DNA of 64,000 bases from Primula veris. Taxonomy: Eukaryota > Streptophyta > Magnoliopsida > Ericales > Primulaceae. Below are positions 37,901 to 49,900 of the stretch, piece after piece. The stretch lies in assembly GCA_963682055.1 (NCBI GenBank), contig OY821744.1, positions 35,192,967 through 35,256,966 on the forward strand, in the 5' to 3' direction. Each line of letters begins with the position of its first letter. Positions within the stretch are counted from its first letter, which is position 1. The position numbers and the translations under genes are program-made. The notes below the pieces were generated by a model. It had not been told where the DNA came from, did not search any database, and saw only the letters and a program-made list of their open reading frames with translations.

Positions 37901-40900
37901 TTTTTTACTGCTACAAACTACTCGCTTTTTACTAGTATAGGACTAGATGCAAATTCGAAAACTCTGAAGATATGAAAGCAGAGTTTAGAGAAGGAAAAAA
38001 ATATTTAAGAGTTAAGGAAGCAGACTTGGTCAAATTCTCGTACAGCAGCAGCCAAGTCTGTGCCTAAATTTACGGCTGCAGTCTACGACAAAAATTAGTT
38101 GTGTTTCAACGGTGCTTTTAACAAGATTTTCTTTTCATTTATAATCTTTGAAAAAACGGCAAGTCCCATTTCCGTGTCATATCCTTTTAAGTTGGTTTTC
38201 TGGAAGAAGGTTGTATGCTTTAAACATTTAGAGTTCTATAAACAGGGTTCTTTGTAATCACGAAAGGAATTAACCGATTATCTATCATATGAATCACCAT
38301 ACCTCTGGATGCAAGCCTGTAGTTCAGGCACACCACAATGACATCGTTTATGCAGAAGATTAAGAAGTCGTCCTCCGCAAAAACCACCACGTTCTATCTC
38401 TAGAATGAGTTCGTAGAGAGGTGGCAGGAGAATAAAAAACTGAAACAAACACCCATCATTAAGAAACTGAAAACAGCAGTAAAATAGGAGTATATGAAAA
38501 CAACAATAAATTTAGAAAGACAAGACATCCCTCAACCCCTGTACGAGTATGTTCAGTCTAAATAAGGGAACCTCGTGTCAAAAAGAAATGGACCGATTAA
38601 AAATAGTAGAGCAAAGTTATATTTAAACTAAATCTTTTTTCTTGAAGAATAATTCTGCATAGCCGAACAATGTACCTGGTTTATAAAAAGAATAACTTAA
38701 AAAATGTTATAAAGCACAATGGCAATCATCTGTACGAGCATTATCCATATTAACCTCTCCAAGATACTATTTAAAGTATTAACTTAGCAGACAGGAAGAG
38801 GAGTACAGAATGGAAAGAAAGACCCAAAGGGACACACACAAACGAGATACACTTTCACGTGTATTTACATATTCAAGCATGCAGTATCTGTATTGAATGA
38901 TACAGTTGGAAAATACCTTTTCAATCTTTAAGAAAATAAAACACTCATGAACTGCCTTAACTTCACAAAACACCCACCCAGAACAACCAAAAAGTCATTG
39001 ACATCACTTTTTCAGACGTTATTACGCATTCATGACATATTCCTATATTTTTCAAAGACTCATAGACAAAGACTAGTTTAGCTTTGTCACCAACCTTATT
39101 GAGGCCTTGGGTAACAGTTGCCAAAATGGGTACAGTATCCGACAACAAATTTTGCTCAATTTGCAAAACAGCAGATCTGTAAACTGATAAAACCTCGACG
39201 ATCCCATTAGCAATGGCCCTCCTGTAGACACTTTGCTTCTCCCTCTTCCCTTTACTAAGTTTAGAGGCTTGGGCCTGAGGAGATTCGTTGGACGATCTTA
39301 TCCAACTCAAATTTCTGGACTTAGAGGCAAACCGATCGAGCTCACGATAGTAGAACCCTAATGTAATTAGCCTCTCGATAACATCCCTGTACAACAAAAT
39401 GATGTTTTAATGTTAAAACTGATTCTTAAAAAAAAACAAAAACAAGACGATCACATTGTATCATTAGAATACCTAAGAAACAATGAGGAGCATCCAGTTA
39501 AGGTAATTTTGTGGGCCGACCCACCTTAGACTTAACTTTCCAGGCTCACCGGCCTAAAAAAAAGCTTATTTAGTTATTTACTAAAGAAGCCCAGCTTTTT
39601 TTTTGCTTATATTCCGCATTGAAACAAGCCTACTAGCCTAGTCATTCGTGTTTAGCCTATTTTTCTTCAAAACCGAAGCTAAACCTAGAACAGGGCAAAT
39701 AACTGACTAGAACAGGTGTGCCTGACCAATAAAATTTTCTAAATAATACAATTTTATTTAAATTTAGGATTGCCCCCCACCCTCACTAGTAGGGATGGCA
39801 ATTTCACGGGTTTCAACCCGACCCGACTCACCGCGGGTCGGGTCAAAGTGAAATTCTATTGGGGTCGGGTTTAAATGGGTAAAAGTGCAATTTAAAAAGT
39901 GCAAGTTAACACTCTCCATCTTCTATCTCTCTCATACACATTAAACTCTCTCTCCTAATAATTTTTTGACATTTATGAGGTTTATTATTTAAAAGGGGAA
40001 AAAAAGTATTTTTAAAAAACGGGGTCAAATGGGTAAAAGCGTGAGTTTGTCATCGGGTCGGGTTGAAACCCGCGAAATTGCCATCCCTACTCACTAGGGT
40101 TACTCATTCCTAAACGTGTTTTATTGGCATAAGTGTACCGGGTCGGCAGGGGACGAACTAGTAGTAGGTTAAAAGGGACTCCAACTCCAAAAATACGATC
40201 TTTTACCAAGTATCTTGATTACTTTTTCTTTTATCGATTTTAGGCACCGAAAAAACAGTTCTAGTTCGGCCGACACTACGGGTCGGAACTCTAATATGTG
40301 AAGAAGGATATTAAGGGACTTAAAAAAGAAATGTAGAGAATAAAAAGTAGCTATATATATATTTGTAAAAGCCCAAAAAAGGCAGCTTAATTGCCAACAA
40401 GATACTGCATCCAAACAAGCGTAGGGTATATATATATATATATGAGATTGGTATTTATATATTTCTAACCCTAAGTATGTGAATAAATTAGTAAAGGGGG
40501 AGTTAAAAAAGAGTTGTAGTACAATTTTATAGTTTGGTATCTCAATTGTTAAACGTGAATACTCCACTACCTAAATCGTTAATCACCAGTAGTACAGTAC
40601 ACTAAACGTATTATTTTCCCGATAACAATGTATATATATATATCATTCTATTATAATAAGCCAACCCAAGAGAAATGAGGTAAGCCAACCCAAGAGAAAT
40701 GAGACTGCCCAATTTTACCCAATTTTTCCAAAAATACCATCGCTATGTTTTAATAATTACCAATATACCTAATCTAAATAATTAATAATTTGTCCTCACT
40801 ATATTTTCCTAATTACGGATGTAGCCTAAATTAATTAACGATTCGTTTTACCCTACATAACTACAATAAACAATACCAAATCTGAATATTATATTCAAAA

Positions 40901-41233
40901 TAAAATATATTATGAGATTTATGTCATTTCGCGTCTCACACGCAACGCGTGGGTCAATTTTTACTAGTATATATATATAGTGAATGACAGTGAAGTATTG
41001 AACATTAATTAGTAGAATAAAAACATACATATTACTAGGATTAAAATAAAAAATGAATGAATAAATAAAAACCGTTGGGAAGGATGAAGAAAGGAGATAT
41101 CGGGGGCGAGGATGAAAGTAGACGAATCATCTCCGGTGGCGTCCGAGTCGTTAATTAGATCTCCGGTGGCTTCCGAGTCGACAATTAAATCTCCTGTGTA
41201 ACCTAACAACGCTAATAACAACTCCTCTAACAT
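31982..41233 (-). CDS. GCP4: Gamma-tubulin complex component 4, 16 exons
   Basis: Subunit of the gamma-tubulin ring complex that nucleates microtubules. Exons (minus): 41233-41073, 39386-39095, 38439-38303, 37827-37729, 37032-36927, 36109-35840, 35243-35163, 35083-35000, 34630-34544, 33855-33800, 33699-33508, 33432-33207, 32741-32653, 32542-32389, 32254-32132, 32044-31982. Total 2,220 nt, 739 aa, against about 745 in Arabidopsis. The N-terminus MLEELLLALLGYTGDLIVD and the segments FYYRELDRFASKSRNLSWIR, CHCGVPELQ, SILFAGKAVKVLRNPSP, SHLWQLVVVRADLNGHL, RVREHMAFLIRNLQFYIQVD and APFLRRFLLRLNYNSFFE are GCP4 hallmarks covering both Spc97/98 (GRIP1 and GRIP2) regions. Residues 18-40 contain an in-frame 10-residue repeat not expected in the family. 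One donor is unusual (AAG|GTCCTT at 35839). It is divergent from the PARP gene. Confidence 0.95.
32800..33080. repeat. Possible SINE-like remnant in GCP4 intron 12
   Basis: The end GCTGACCCCAAATTCTTGGG followed by an ATGATGATGAG tail resembles the 3' end of plant SINE-like repeats, which often end in a short TTG/ATG repeat. The left boundary is not defined. The resemblance is from memory only. Confidence 0.3.
36214..36682. repeat. Inverted-repeat element in GCP4 intron 5
   Basis: The left edge GGGTTAATTACAACAATGG and the reverse complement of the right edge, GGGTGAAATACATCAAGAG, align at roughly 60-65% over 30 bp with GTCC...ATACT following in both. The piece fills most of an 817-bp intron. 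It looks like an old MITE; its superfamily is not clear. Confidence 0.45.
37265..37525. repeat. Dispersed repeat copy in GCP4 intron 4
   Basis: Matches part of the repeat in DExH8 intron 11 (21340-21560), sharing ATACTAATTGGTTCATTT-like sequence and the end GATAGGTTGGTGCACAA. Both copies lie in the same left-to-right orientation in the window. Confidence 0.5.
39790..40089. mobile_element. hAT MITE with intact 8-bp target duplication, GCP4 intron 1
   Basis: A 300-bp element begins TAGGGATGGCAATTT and ends AAATTGCCATCCCTA, with arms extending through GGGTTTCAACCCGACCCG and CGGGTCGGGTTGAAACCC. CTCACTAG sits directly outside both ends (39782-39789 and 40090-40097). An 8-bp duplication with YAGGGATG-type ends defines hAT elements. 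There is no transposase. The unmutated duplication and well-matched arms point to a fairly recent insertion. Confidence 0.93.
40647..40967 (+). mobile_element. Non-autonomous Helitron, GCP4 intron 1
   Basis: The right end has a short hairpin CACGC-AAC-GCGTG, then 17 nt, then CTAG followed by T, the Helitron 3' signature. The left end TCTATTATAATAAG fits the 5' TC rule, though the base before it is T rather than the expected A. A 23-bp direct repeat (40657-40679 and 40681-40703) lies just inside. A related element is at 63579-63849. Confidence 0.65.
41129..41194 (-). repeat. In-frame 30-bp tandem repeat in GCP4 exon 1
   Basis: Two 30-bp units (41129-41158 and 41159-41188), each starting ATCTCCGGTGGC on the plus strand, plus a partial third, encode SEATGDLI(N/V)D-type decapeptides. 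Arabidopsis GCP4 has a different sequence at this place, which is the least conserved part of the N-terminus. Confidence 0.8.
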
Positions 41234-41247
41234 CTTTTTCCTATTTT

Positions 41248-41278
41248 TATATATATATATATATATATACACTATATC

Positions 41279-41316
<38 letters not shown>
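41248..41316. repeat. (TA)n/(GA)n microsatellite at the GCP4 5' end
   Basis: TA runs at 41249-41270 and 41278-41294 followed by a GA run at 41295-41316, beginning 15 bp upstream of the GCP4 start codon on its sense strand. Confidence 0.75.
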
Positions 41317-41317
<1 letters not shown>

Positions 41318-41394
41318 TTACTGACTGAGCGCGCTTTTATACTTTAATCATACACCCGGATTTTCAAAAAAAATCCACTAAATACAGATTATCA

Positions 41395-41592
41395 AAAACT
41401 CTATTTGGCGTAGCTAATTTAAAAAACTATCACAAATCTGTCGCAACTGTCGCTAATTTAAAAAGCTGTCACAAATCTGTCACAAATTGACTAAACTGTC
41501 ACAAAACCGTCATAAAAACCGTCGCTAATAAGCTCGTAACAAAAAATACCGTCACTAATCCCGTCGTTATTTGAGTATTTTTTTGTAGTGAC
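41395..41592. mobile_element. CACTA-like (En/Spm) end fragment
   Basis: The right edge TTTTTTTGTAGTG is the inverse of CACTACAAAAAAA, the usual plant CACTA terminus. Inside it short phrases GTCACAAA, GTCGCTAAT and CCGTC recur many times, like the subterminal repeats of these elements. The opposite terminus was not found, so it is a fragment or has decayed. Confidence 0.5.
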
Positions 41593-41987
41593 TAATATTA
41601 ATATTGATTTTAAATTTGACAACGTAATAATTTAATACGTTAAATAACACATGTATACCTTAAATTTAACATTAATCTGTATTAAGTTAACAAATTTATC
41701 TAATTTTAATTAAAATTAATTATTAATTGAAATCTCATTAATTAGTCATTTTGTTTTGTAAAACCCACTGAAATAGAAACTAAACTAGTAATAGTTGAAA
41801 TAAAGTGTACATTCAAATTAATAGTATTTTGACACATCATCAATTAACAACATTAAAAACATTGTTATCTTTAACAATTTTTTTAACATCTATAAATATA
41901 ACACATGATTTAACATAACTAATAGAGACAAACAAATGTATTGTTAATTAACTATTTTAGTTAACAATGGAGATAACAACACTGTTG

Positions 41988-42452
41988 TAGATGCTCTAAT
42001 TCAGATTTTCAATTTTTTATTTTTATTTTATTTTTTTTTGTGAAAAAAATCATTAAAAAATCTAAAATTAGATATACCACTTAAAAATTGAGTAAAAAAT
42101 ATTTCAAAGTTAATTTTAATTTTTTAAATTTTTAAAATTTTTTTTTATCTTTTATTGCTACTTTTTATAAAAAAAAATATTACCAAAATTGTAAAATTAA
42201 TAAAATATGGTTGTAAAAGTTAGATATTAATTTTACAATCATTTTGTATTAATTTTATAATTTTTATGGTGTTTTTTTTTATAAAAGTAACAATAAAACC
42301 CAAAAAAATGAATAAAAATAGTAAAACAAATTAAAATTAACTTTAAAATATTTTTTAATCGTTTGTTAACTAGTTTTAGATTTTTTATGATTTTTATTTG
42401 GATTTACGGTATTAAAATATTAATTGGATTTGGTGAAAAAATACAGCATCTA
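41988..42452. mobile_element. Long-hairpin foldback MITE
   Basis: The left end TAGATGCTCTAATT and the inverse of the right end, TAGATGCTGTATTT, are similar. The two halves are inverted copies over most of their length, centred near 42215: for example AAAGTTAATTTTAATTT occurs on the left (42107-42123) and inverted on the right, and TTTTATTGCTACTTTTTATA pairs with TATAAAAGTAACAATAAAA. No target duplication could be confirmed. Confidence 0.65.
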
Positions 42453-43862
42453 ATCAAACACCCCTCTCTATCGAGTACTGTATAAGTGTATATAAAAAAA
42501 CGTTAAATTGGAAAACAATTTCTATCTATTTAGTACCTAAATTACCAATTTTTTAACAATCAACTCACTTTTACTTGTTGCCCATTTATTCTGTATTTGT
42601 AAAAATATATTTATACCGTATACTCTTGTCTTTTACTAAATTGGTGACCAATTTAAAATACATGTGACCAGACTAATAACAACATTTATCACCGTTTACC
42701 AATTTGGTACCAATGTATAATGATTAATTGGACATTAATGCCTTAGTTATGTGTTAAGCACGATTATCGAGTACCAGCTTAAAAAAGCATGTAGATTAGG
42801 TACTAAATTATTAAAAATCGATAGGTTGGATACCAATTTAGCATTTTGTCATAGTAGTAGTGTGCAATACTTTTTTTTTAATATACAATTTAATAACTTC
42901 TACGACAAAACTCACTTAATTTAGTATTATATCCGTCAACTGCTTAACTAATTTTGATAGTTTGAGAAACTAAATTGAGAAAAAAAAGTGTATTGTAAAT
43001 GGTACTAAAAGGTTAACGTCTCGCTAACGTGGCGGTGACGACGTCATTGACATGTCATTTTTTTGTCGATCAATTGACGGAAAGGGTGCTAAATTGAGTG
43101 GTTTTGATAATTCATTGTATCAAATTGGATTTTTACTAGTAGAAGTCACTAGACTGATAAATATGTATTTTACATGGTACTAAATTGTTTAAATACCATA
43201 GTAGTGTAGTATTTAAACTTTGGTTTAGTGATCGTTCATATTCTAAATGAACCGAATATAAAAAACAATATAACATCTGTTTGGTTTATGGACCGAACAT
43301 GAACATACATCCGTTTGGCTGCTTAATGTTCATGCTCGTTAAATTAAATATATATTAATATTATATCAATTTATATATCTATAATACATTTATTTACATA
43401 TTATTTTGAAGATGCTAAACTAACGTACCTATATTATTTTCTCAAAAGCAGATCCGAATAAAATTGAAACTTGGATCATATATGCTAAGGATCAAGTATT
43501 ATAGAATTCCTATATCAGTCTAATGTTCGACACCACTATAAATTTTTACTAACAACTGACTCTTAATTTAGTTTTATGACAAATTATTGATCATTATCTA
43601 CTTTAAATTATAGTAGCTTGTAAGTAAGTTGTGAATATACAAACACATTATGACAACGATAAAGTTTGTTAAATTATTAACTTCTCGGCTTTTAAGCTTT
43701 CTCCAATTTTTATTTAACCTATAACTAATTTTTTTTAAAACTAACATACAAACAAAAGTTTTTTAATAAAAAAAATGGTTGAAAAAAATGAACAAATTTG
43801 AAATGGATGGCGGTCAAAATCGTGCATAGCACTAAACTATCTCTCTCTACATCTTCCTCAAT

Positions 43863-43984
43863 ACGCTTTATTGTATATATATATATATATAATGTATATG
43901 TATAGATATTAGATATTAGATATTAGATATTAGATATTAGATATATATGTGCAGTTAGTTAGTTAGTGAGAGAGAGAGAGAGAA
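43863..43984 (+). promoter_or_regulatory. PARP2 leader with TA, GATATTA and GA repeats
   Basis: A TA run (43875-43890), five or more copies of the heptamer GATATTA (43906-43940), a TTAG triplet series and a GA run (43969-43982) run up to the ATG at 43985. This is presumably core promoter and leader; the transcript start is not known. Confidence 0.55.
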
Positions 43985-46900
43985 ATGAATGTATCGGAGC
44001 TACGATCGGAACTCGCCTCACGAGGCCTTAGCACCGCCGGCATCAAACCTACTCTCGTAATCTCGCACTTTTACTATCCACACTTAATTAGCTACTTTAC
44101 TTGCTCTATATTTCCAAATTTTTAAAAAAAATTAGCTTATTAATTTACCTCGTCTTGCTAATTACGACCTCCTTTCTCCTTTAACTGTCCGTTACGAAAA
44201 TACGTGCAGTTTTGACCGGCTTATAAGCTGTATCAAAATTGTCGAAATTATTATTTTTTTCAAATCTAATCATAAGATTTAACATTTGAATTATAGGATC
44301 AACTTTTGAAAATTCTCAGTCCGACAATTTTGATAAAGTTCTTGGCCGCTCAAAATTGCACGAAGTTTTGTAGTGGACAATTAAATAGAAACGGAGAGAG
44401 TAAAAATTATAGTCGTTTAACTGTCCGTTACGAAAATACGTGCAGTTTTGACCGGCTTATAAGCTGTATCAAAATTGTCGAAATGAATTTTTTTTTTCAA
44501 ATCTAATCATAAAATTTAACATTTGAATTATATATGATCAACTTTTGAAAATTTTCAGTCCGACAATTTTGATAAAGTTCTTGGCCGCTCAAAAGTGCAC
44601 GAAGTTTCGTAGTGGACAATTAAATAGGAACGGAGGGAGTAACAATTATAGTCGTGTTATATTAGATTAAGCTACTTTTGTAACCTCTGGCTTATTACAA
44701 TTTACACAGTGTTATAGTCATATTTTGTTAATAAGCTCGTGTTATTAATTCAAGTTATAATCGTGTTATATTAGATTAACCTCTGGCTTATTACGGGGGT
44801 TCAACTAGCTGGCGATTAAGACTGTGTTATTAATTTGCAATAACTTGCTTAATTTCTATTTTTGCCTATTTTCTGTACATAAAGCTATTTTTAAGAGTCA
44901 GATTAATTTAGTTTTTTTTTTTAGTCATAGTATTAATTTAGTAATTTTTTTTTGAAAAATAATTTAGATAAATTTTCTTAATTTCTAAAGGCTGTCTATT
45001 TTAGTGGCTAAGCTGGATTATTTTATGGGAAGAACTAGAAAAAAGTGTTATAGTGCCATCGTAATATTTTAGTCTTGAATTATTAAAATTAACATTGTTG
45101 CCCATCGTATTGACAAACAATATTTAAAGCAATTAAGTTAGTTTGCTACTAACAAGGGTTATTTTTAGGGTTGTATAAAAATCACGTCCAAGTTTACGTG
45201 TAATAAGTGTGTTCTGTTTCCTTGTGTCAATGTTGTCAATAAGGGACTTTTGTAGCAAAATTAAGTATTTCTAGTGTATGTTATTGATAGATAGAACACT
45301 TGTAGGTTGATGAGTTTTATCTCTTTTCAATTAGTATTTGTACCCATCATCCCTAATTACACCACAATATGTTGAATTTTAACATTTTTAATTGACTTTG
45401 CCAGGTTAAAAGGCTCGAGTCAGCTCTTCGAGAAGAAGCTAAGCAGTCGGTCGATGTAGTTAGTGATCCAGTTAGCAAAAAAAGGGAGAGGGAAAACGAG
45501 AACGGGGATTCAAATGGGTCCGAGAAGATCATGGCCGTTGATAAGTTTCGGGAGATGGGTGTTCGACAACTACGCGAAGAGGCTACACGTTTGGGACTTT
45601 CTAGTAGTGGCTCTAAAAAGGAGCTTCTAGAAAGGCTTTGTTCTGCATCTTCGGATTGTTCAGATGCTTCCCCTGAAGGTATAGTTTAGATTGTTTTTGT
45701 AGAGTGTTGCCAGAACTTGGAATTGGATCCTTTTTGTGCTTATGATGTATTCGATGTTTGTGTTTGCTTTGCTAATTATCGTGTGAAAGAAAGGGTCTTA
45801 GAGCCTAATCTTAGTATCACTTCGCACGCACACACGCCAAATTGCCCCTTCAAGTCCTCATTCAGTATGTAGTCTGTAGTTTTTATTTAGCATTATGTGG
45901 CAACTCATTTTAATCCATGATAGAAATACAATAAAAGAATAAACGCACCTTCAACTAAAAGAAAAAAGTAATATAAAGGAATGCCTTGTGGTGGTCTTCT
46001 TTATTTCTATGCTGACAGAATAATCATATTAGTAAAATTTGTACTTAATTGCTCTTAAATGATACTTATTGATTATTATATAGTAGGAGTTAACCTATCT
46101 GAATTAGAATGGATGACCAAGAAACAACCACTCTGTATACCACTCCCTTGTGACGTAGAATAATATAACAAGTTGCATATGCTCATGATGTTCAAATGTG
46201 GCAGCTAAAGAAGAAGGAATACCGGAAAATAAAGAGGAGGATTCGAATGGGTATGAGAAGATCAAGGCCGTTGATAAGTTTCGGGAAATGGGTGTTCGAC
46301 AGCTACGTGAAGAGGCTACACGTTTGGGGATTTCTACCAGTGGCTCTAAGAAAGAGCTTGTAGAAAGGCTTTGTTCCACTTCCTCTGATAATTTGAGTGT
46401 TACTATTGAAGGTAAAGGTAAACGGGTTTAGCTAGAGTGCTGTCTCAATTTGCATGTGGCTCTTTTTTGTGCGTACCATGTAGTCACTGTTGTGTTTACG
46501 TCTTTTACTCATGTATGCAAAGAATAACCTAGAAACTATTAGAAGATTTCACCCGAATGAAAGCAGCATCTTATTCAGCTTCAAATAAGCCAATTTATTT
46601 GCTAAATTACTGCCCAAACAGGCAATGGCTTAGCTTGTTTCATCTCAATTCTCACCCACACGACTACACCAAAGACCCCTTCCAGTTTATCGTTCATACA
46701 TAGTTTTGGTTTAATGTAATTATTGTAGCATAATGCTTTAGTTTTTTTTCCAACCAAAGATAGATTATTATAAAAAAAACGCCTTATTGAAGTCTTGTTT
46801 GTGACTGTGCTGACAAAATGATCAGATTGGACTTAACCGTCGTAATTGAATGTCAAATTATGAGTTCACTTTTCTGAACCAGTTTTTGTTTTTACTCTCA

Positions 46901-49900
46901 AAGACATAGTATTATTTTACATGATTCCATCACTCACTGGTGTTATATTAAGGCATGCACCTGTATATGTTTTTCTTTTGCTGCAGCTAAAAAAGAAGAG
47001 ATTCTGGAGAAGAAGGAGAAGACAGTCACTGCAACCAAAAAGGGTGCCGCGGTATTAGATCAATATCTCCCGTCTTATATTAAGACAGAGTTCCATGTAT
47101 TGCAACAGGTTGGTTGGCCGTGTTTTCAGTGGCCCACATTAGTATCCTTCAGTATGACTAATCTCTCTCTCTCTATGTATGCATATGTATGCAGGGTGAT
47201 GATATTTATGATGCCATGCTGAACCAGACAAATGTCGGGGATAACAACAATAAGTTCTATCTTATTCAAGTTCTAGGTGGTTCATTTGTTTCTCTGCATT
47301 AGGGTGGTCTATCATTTTTTCTTTTTGAACTTTTGAGTAACTGCTTGTTGCCATTTACCTTTTTGCAGAATCTGATGATGGTGGTAGGTTCATGGTTTAC
47401 TACAGATGGGGTAGAGTTGGTATAAAGGGGCAAGATAAATTACAAGGCCTTTACACTTCTCGATATAGTGCTATACAAGAATTTGAGGAGAAATTCTTAG
47501 CGAAAACCAAAAATTATTGGTCCAACCGCAAAGAGTTCATTAGCCATCCCAAAAGCTACACTTGGTTAGAAATGGACTACACTGATAAACAAGAAGAATC
47601 AACTGTAAGTCTGTTTTATGCTAAAAGATAAGATTCTTAATTACCCACCAATTCTTTGTCCCAGGCCTGTTAAATTTTGTCGTTCAACTTATGAATATTT
47701 CATCTATGACAAGAAATGGTTGAAAAATATGAACTCTACCTTGTAACTTGTAAGACTAGAATCTTCATGTTTACCGTTCTGTCTTCTTATGCTTGACAAG
47801 TATTCAATTTCACAGAATTTGGTTTTGCTCCATAATTATTACTTATGTAGCAATTCGTCTAGTACATATATTTATGTTATCTTATCTTATCCTGAAATTT
47901 TTTGAGGCCATAATATTTATCAATTGTCAGGTACAAGGAACAAAGGGTTCCTCATTGGGAGTGCAGATACGTGAAACAAAACTGGAGAAGCGGATTGCTA
48001 AATTCATCTCTCTGATTTGCAATGTTAGCATGATGAAACAACAAATGATGGAAATAGGTCAAGTTTTTTCTATTATTATTGCGTTCTTTGTACTATATTT
48101 CAGTGAATTTTGCAATGAACCCGTTTGATTCTATTATTGACAATGAGTATCCAAATGATGAAACTCAATACTTGGCAACACAGATATCTTTGGGACAGAT
48201 ATTCTATTTATCTCAAAGATTCAAGGATATTGAAATGCAGAAATTAAAGACAAGTAAAACTAGAAACTAAGATTCATCTCTTCATATCCCCATATCAGCA
48301 ACATAAGACGCCACTTATATTGCTGCTAGCCTTGTCATCTAATTACAAAGGAGACCCTTGGAGTTTCTATAAACTGCACGGCGCTCCTATAGTTTTCAAT
48401 CTCTCGTTATTGAACCCCAAATCTTCTCACTCTGTTAAAGTAGGTTCATTACAAATTAACACGATTACCAAGAACCGCCAGCCTATAATATTATGAAGCT
48501 TCGAAAGTTGAAGTGGTGCATAACTCTTACAGCTACCTTTTCCTTTGACATTGCAGGGTATAATGCCGAAAAGTTACCACTTGGCAAGCTCAGCAAATCA
48601 ACTATTTCAAAGGCAAGTGTCTGATCATGCTTTTACTGCATCTGAATCGTGCTTTTACTGTTTTGCATATTTTGTTCTGGCTTATGATAAGAATCATTGA
48701 CAACTTCTTGTTATCTCCCTTTTTCTATGTTAGGGACTTTACTTTTGTTGGTTGTTATGTTATGTAGACCTGGAATTAGTTTATACGTACTATGTACAGG
48801 GTTATGAGGTATTGAAAAGGATTGCAGACGTCATTGGGAAGTCCAATAAGAAAAACCTCGAGCAATTAAGTGGGTAAGTGATATAGAAAACCTGTTGGAC
48901 AATGTTTCTTCACTAATATACAGTGCTTGATTTTTTCCATAATGGGATCTTAGTATCACATTATATGCGTGATTTTTTCTGTGTCACAATAATCTGCAAA
49001 GGAATTACTTTAAAGTTTTGCGTATTTAATCCAATTGTTAATTCGCAGCGAGTTCTACACCACAATTCCTCATGATTTTGGATTTAAGAAAATGAGTTAG
49101 TCCCTCTTGACTTCGTCCTCTCTCTCTCTTTATCTATGTGTATCTATCTATATTTATTCTGTAACTATCTTTTTATCTCTATCTCTTATCTGCATGTGAA
49201 GAAAATATATTCTAACAAGCACAATTATAATATAATACAGGAGAGTTTGTGATTGACACGCCTCAAAAGTTGAAAAACAAGTTAGAAATGGTAACTTCTT
49301 TAACCAACTTACTGTCTGCATTAATTGTTGGGAGAGTGCTAGGAAGAGTTTCTATACTGTTTTTTAACACTATCACGGTCCCATTTGTCAATAGTGCATT
49401 TAAAAGTATTCTGCTCATTTTAATGTCCCAACATGCTTTTCTGGCATTATCCTAACTTGTAACATTGATGTGCGAATGATTTAAGGTTGAAGCCCTAAGC
49501 GAAATCGAGGTTGCAACAAAATTGTTGATGGACAATATTGAAATGCAGGTACTTACTTTGGAACTTTCAGCTTATCTGTCTTTATGATTCTTTTATTTTA
49601 ATTCTATTCCTTTTTCCCTTATTTTCTTTTGAAATATTCAGGAAGATCCCGTGTACTCCCATTACCAACGTCTTCGTTGTGACCTTATGCCACTTGAACC
49701 AGATTCGGAAGAGTTCTCCATGGTATGCTTTTGCGTGTTTGGTTGCATTTTTTTTTTAAAGCTGGATTGTATTTGGTTGGCCAGCTTAAAAGCTCAGTTT
49801 TCTGGATTTTTTGGCATGAAAAGGCGGAAGACTTAAGCTGTATGAACCCGAATTCAAATATCCGGTTTTTTGCGTTAAAAATGAAATAAAACAAATCAAT

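Larger units (their letters stand above)
41317..43860. other. Divergent intergenic region between GCP4 and PARP2
   Basis: About 2.5 kb serving as the upstream side of both genes. It is filled with transposon remnants: a CACTA-like edge (about 41400-41592) and foldback elements (about 41840-42452). Around 42640-43200 fragments with ACCAATTTGGTACCAAT-like phrases recur. No gene is seen. Confidence 0.5.
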
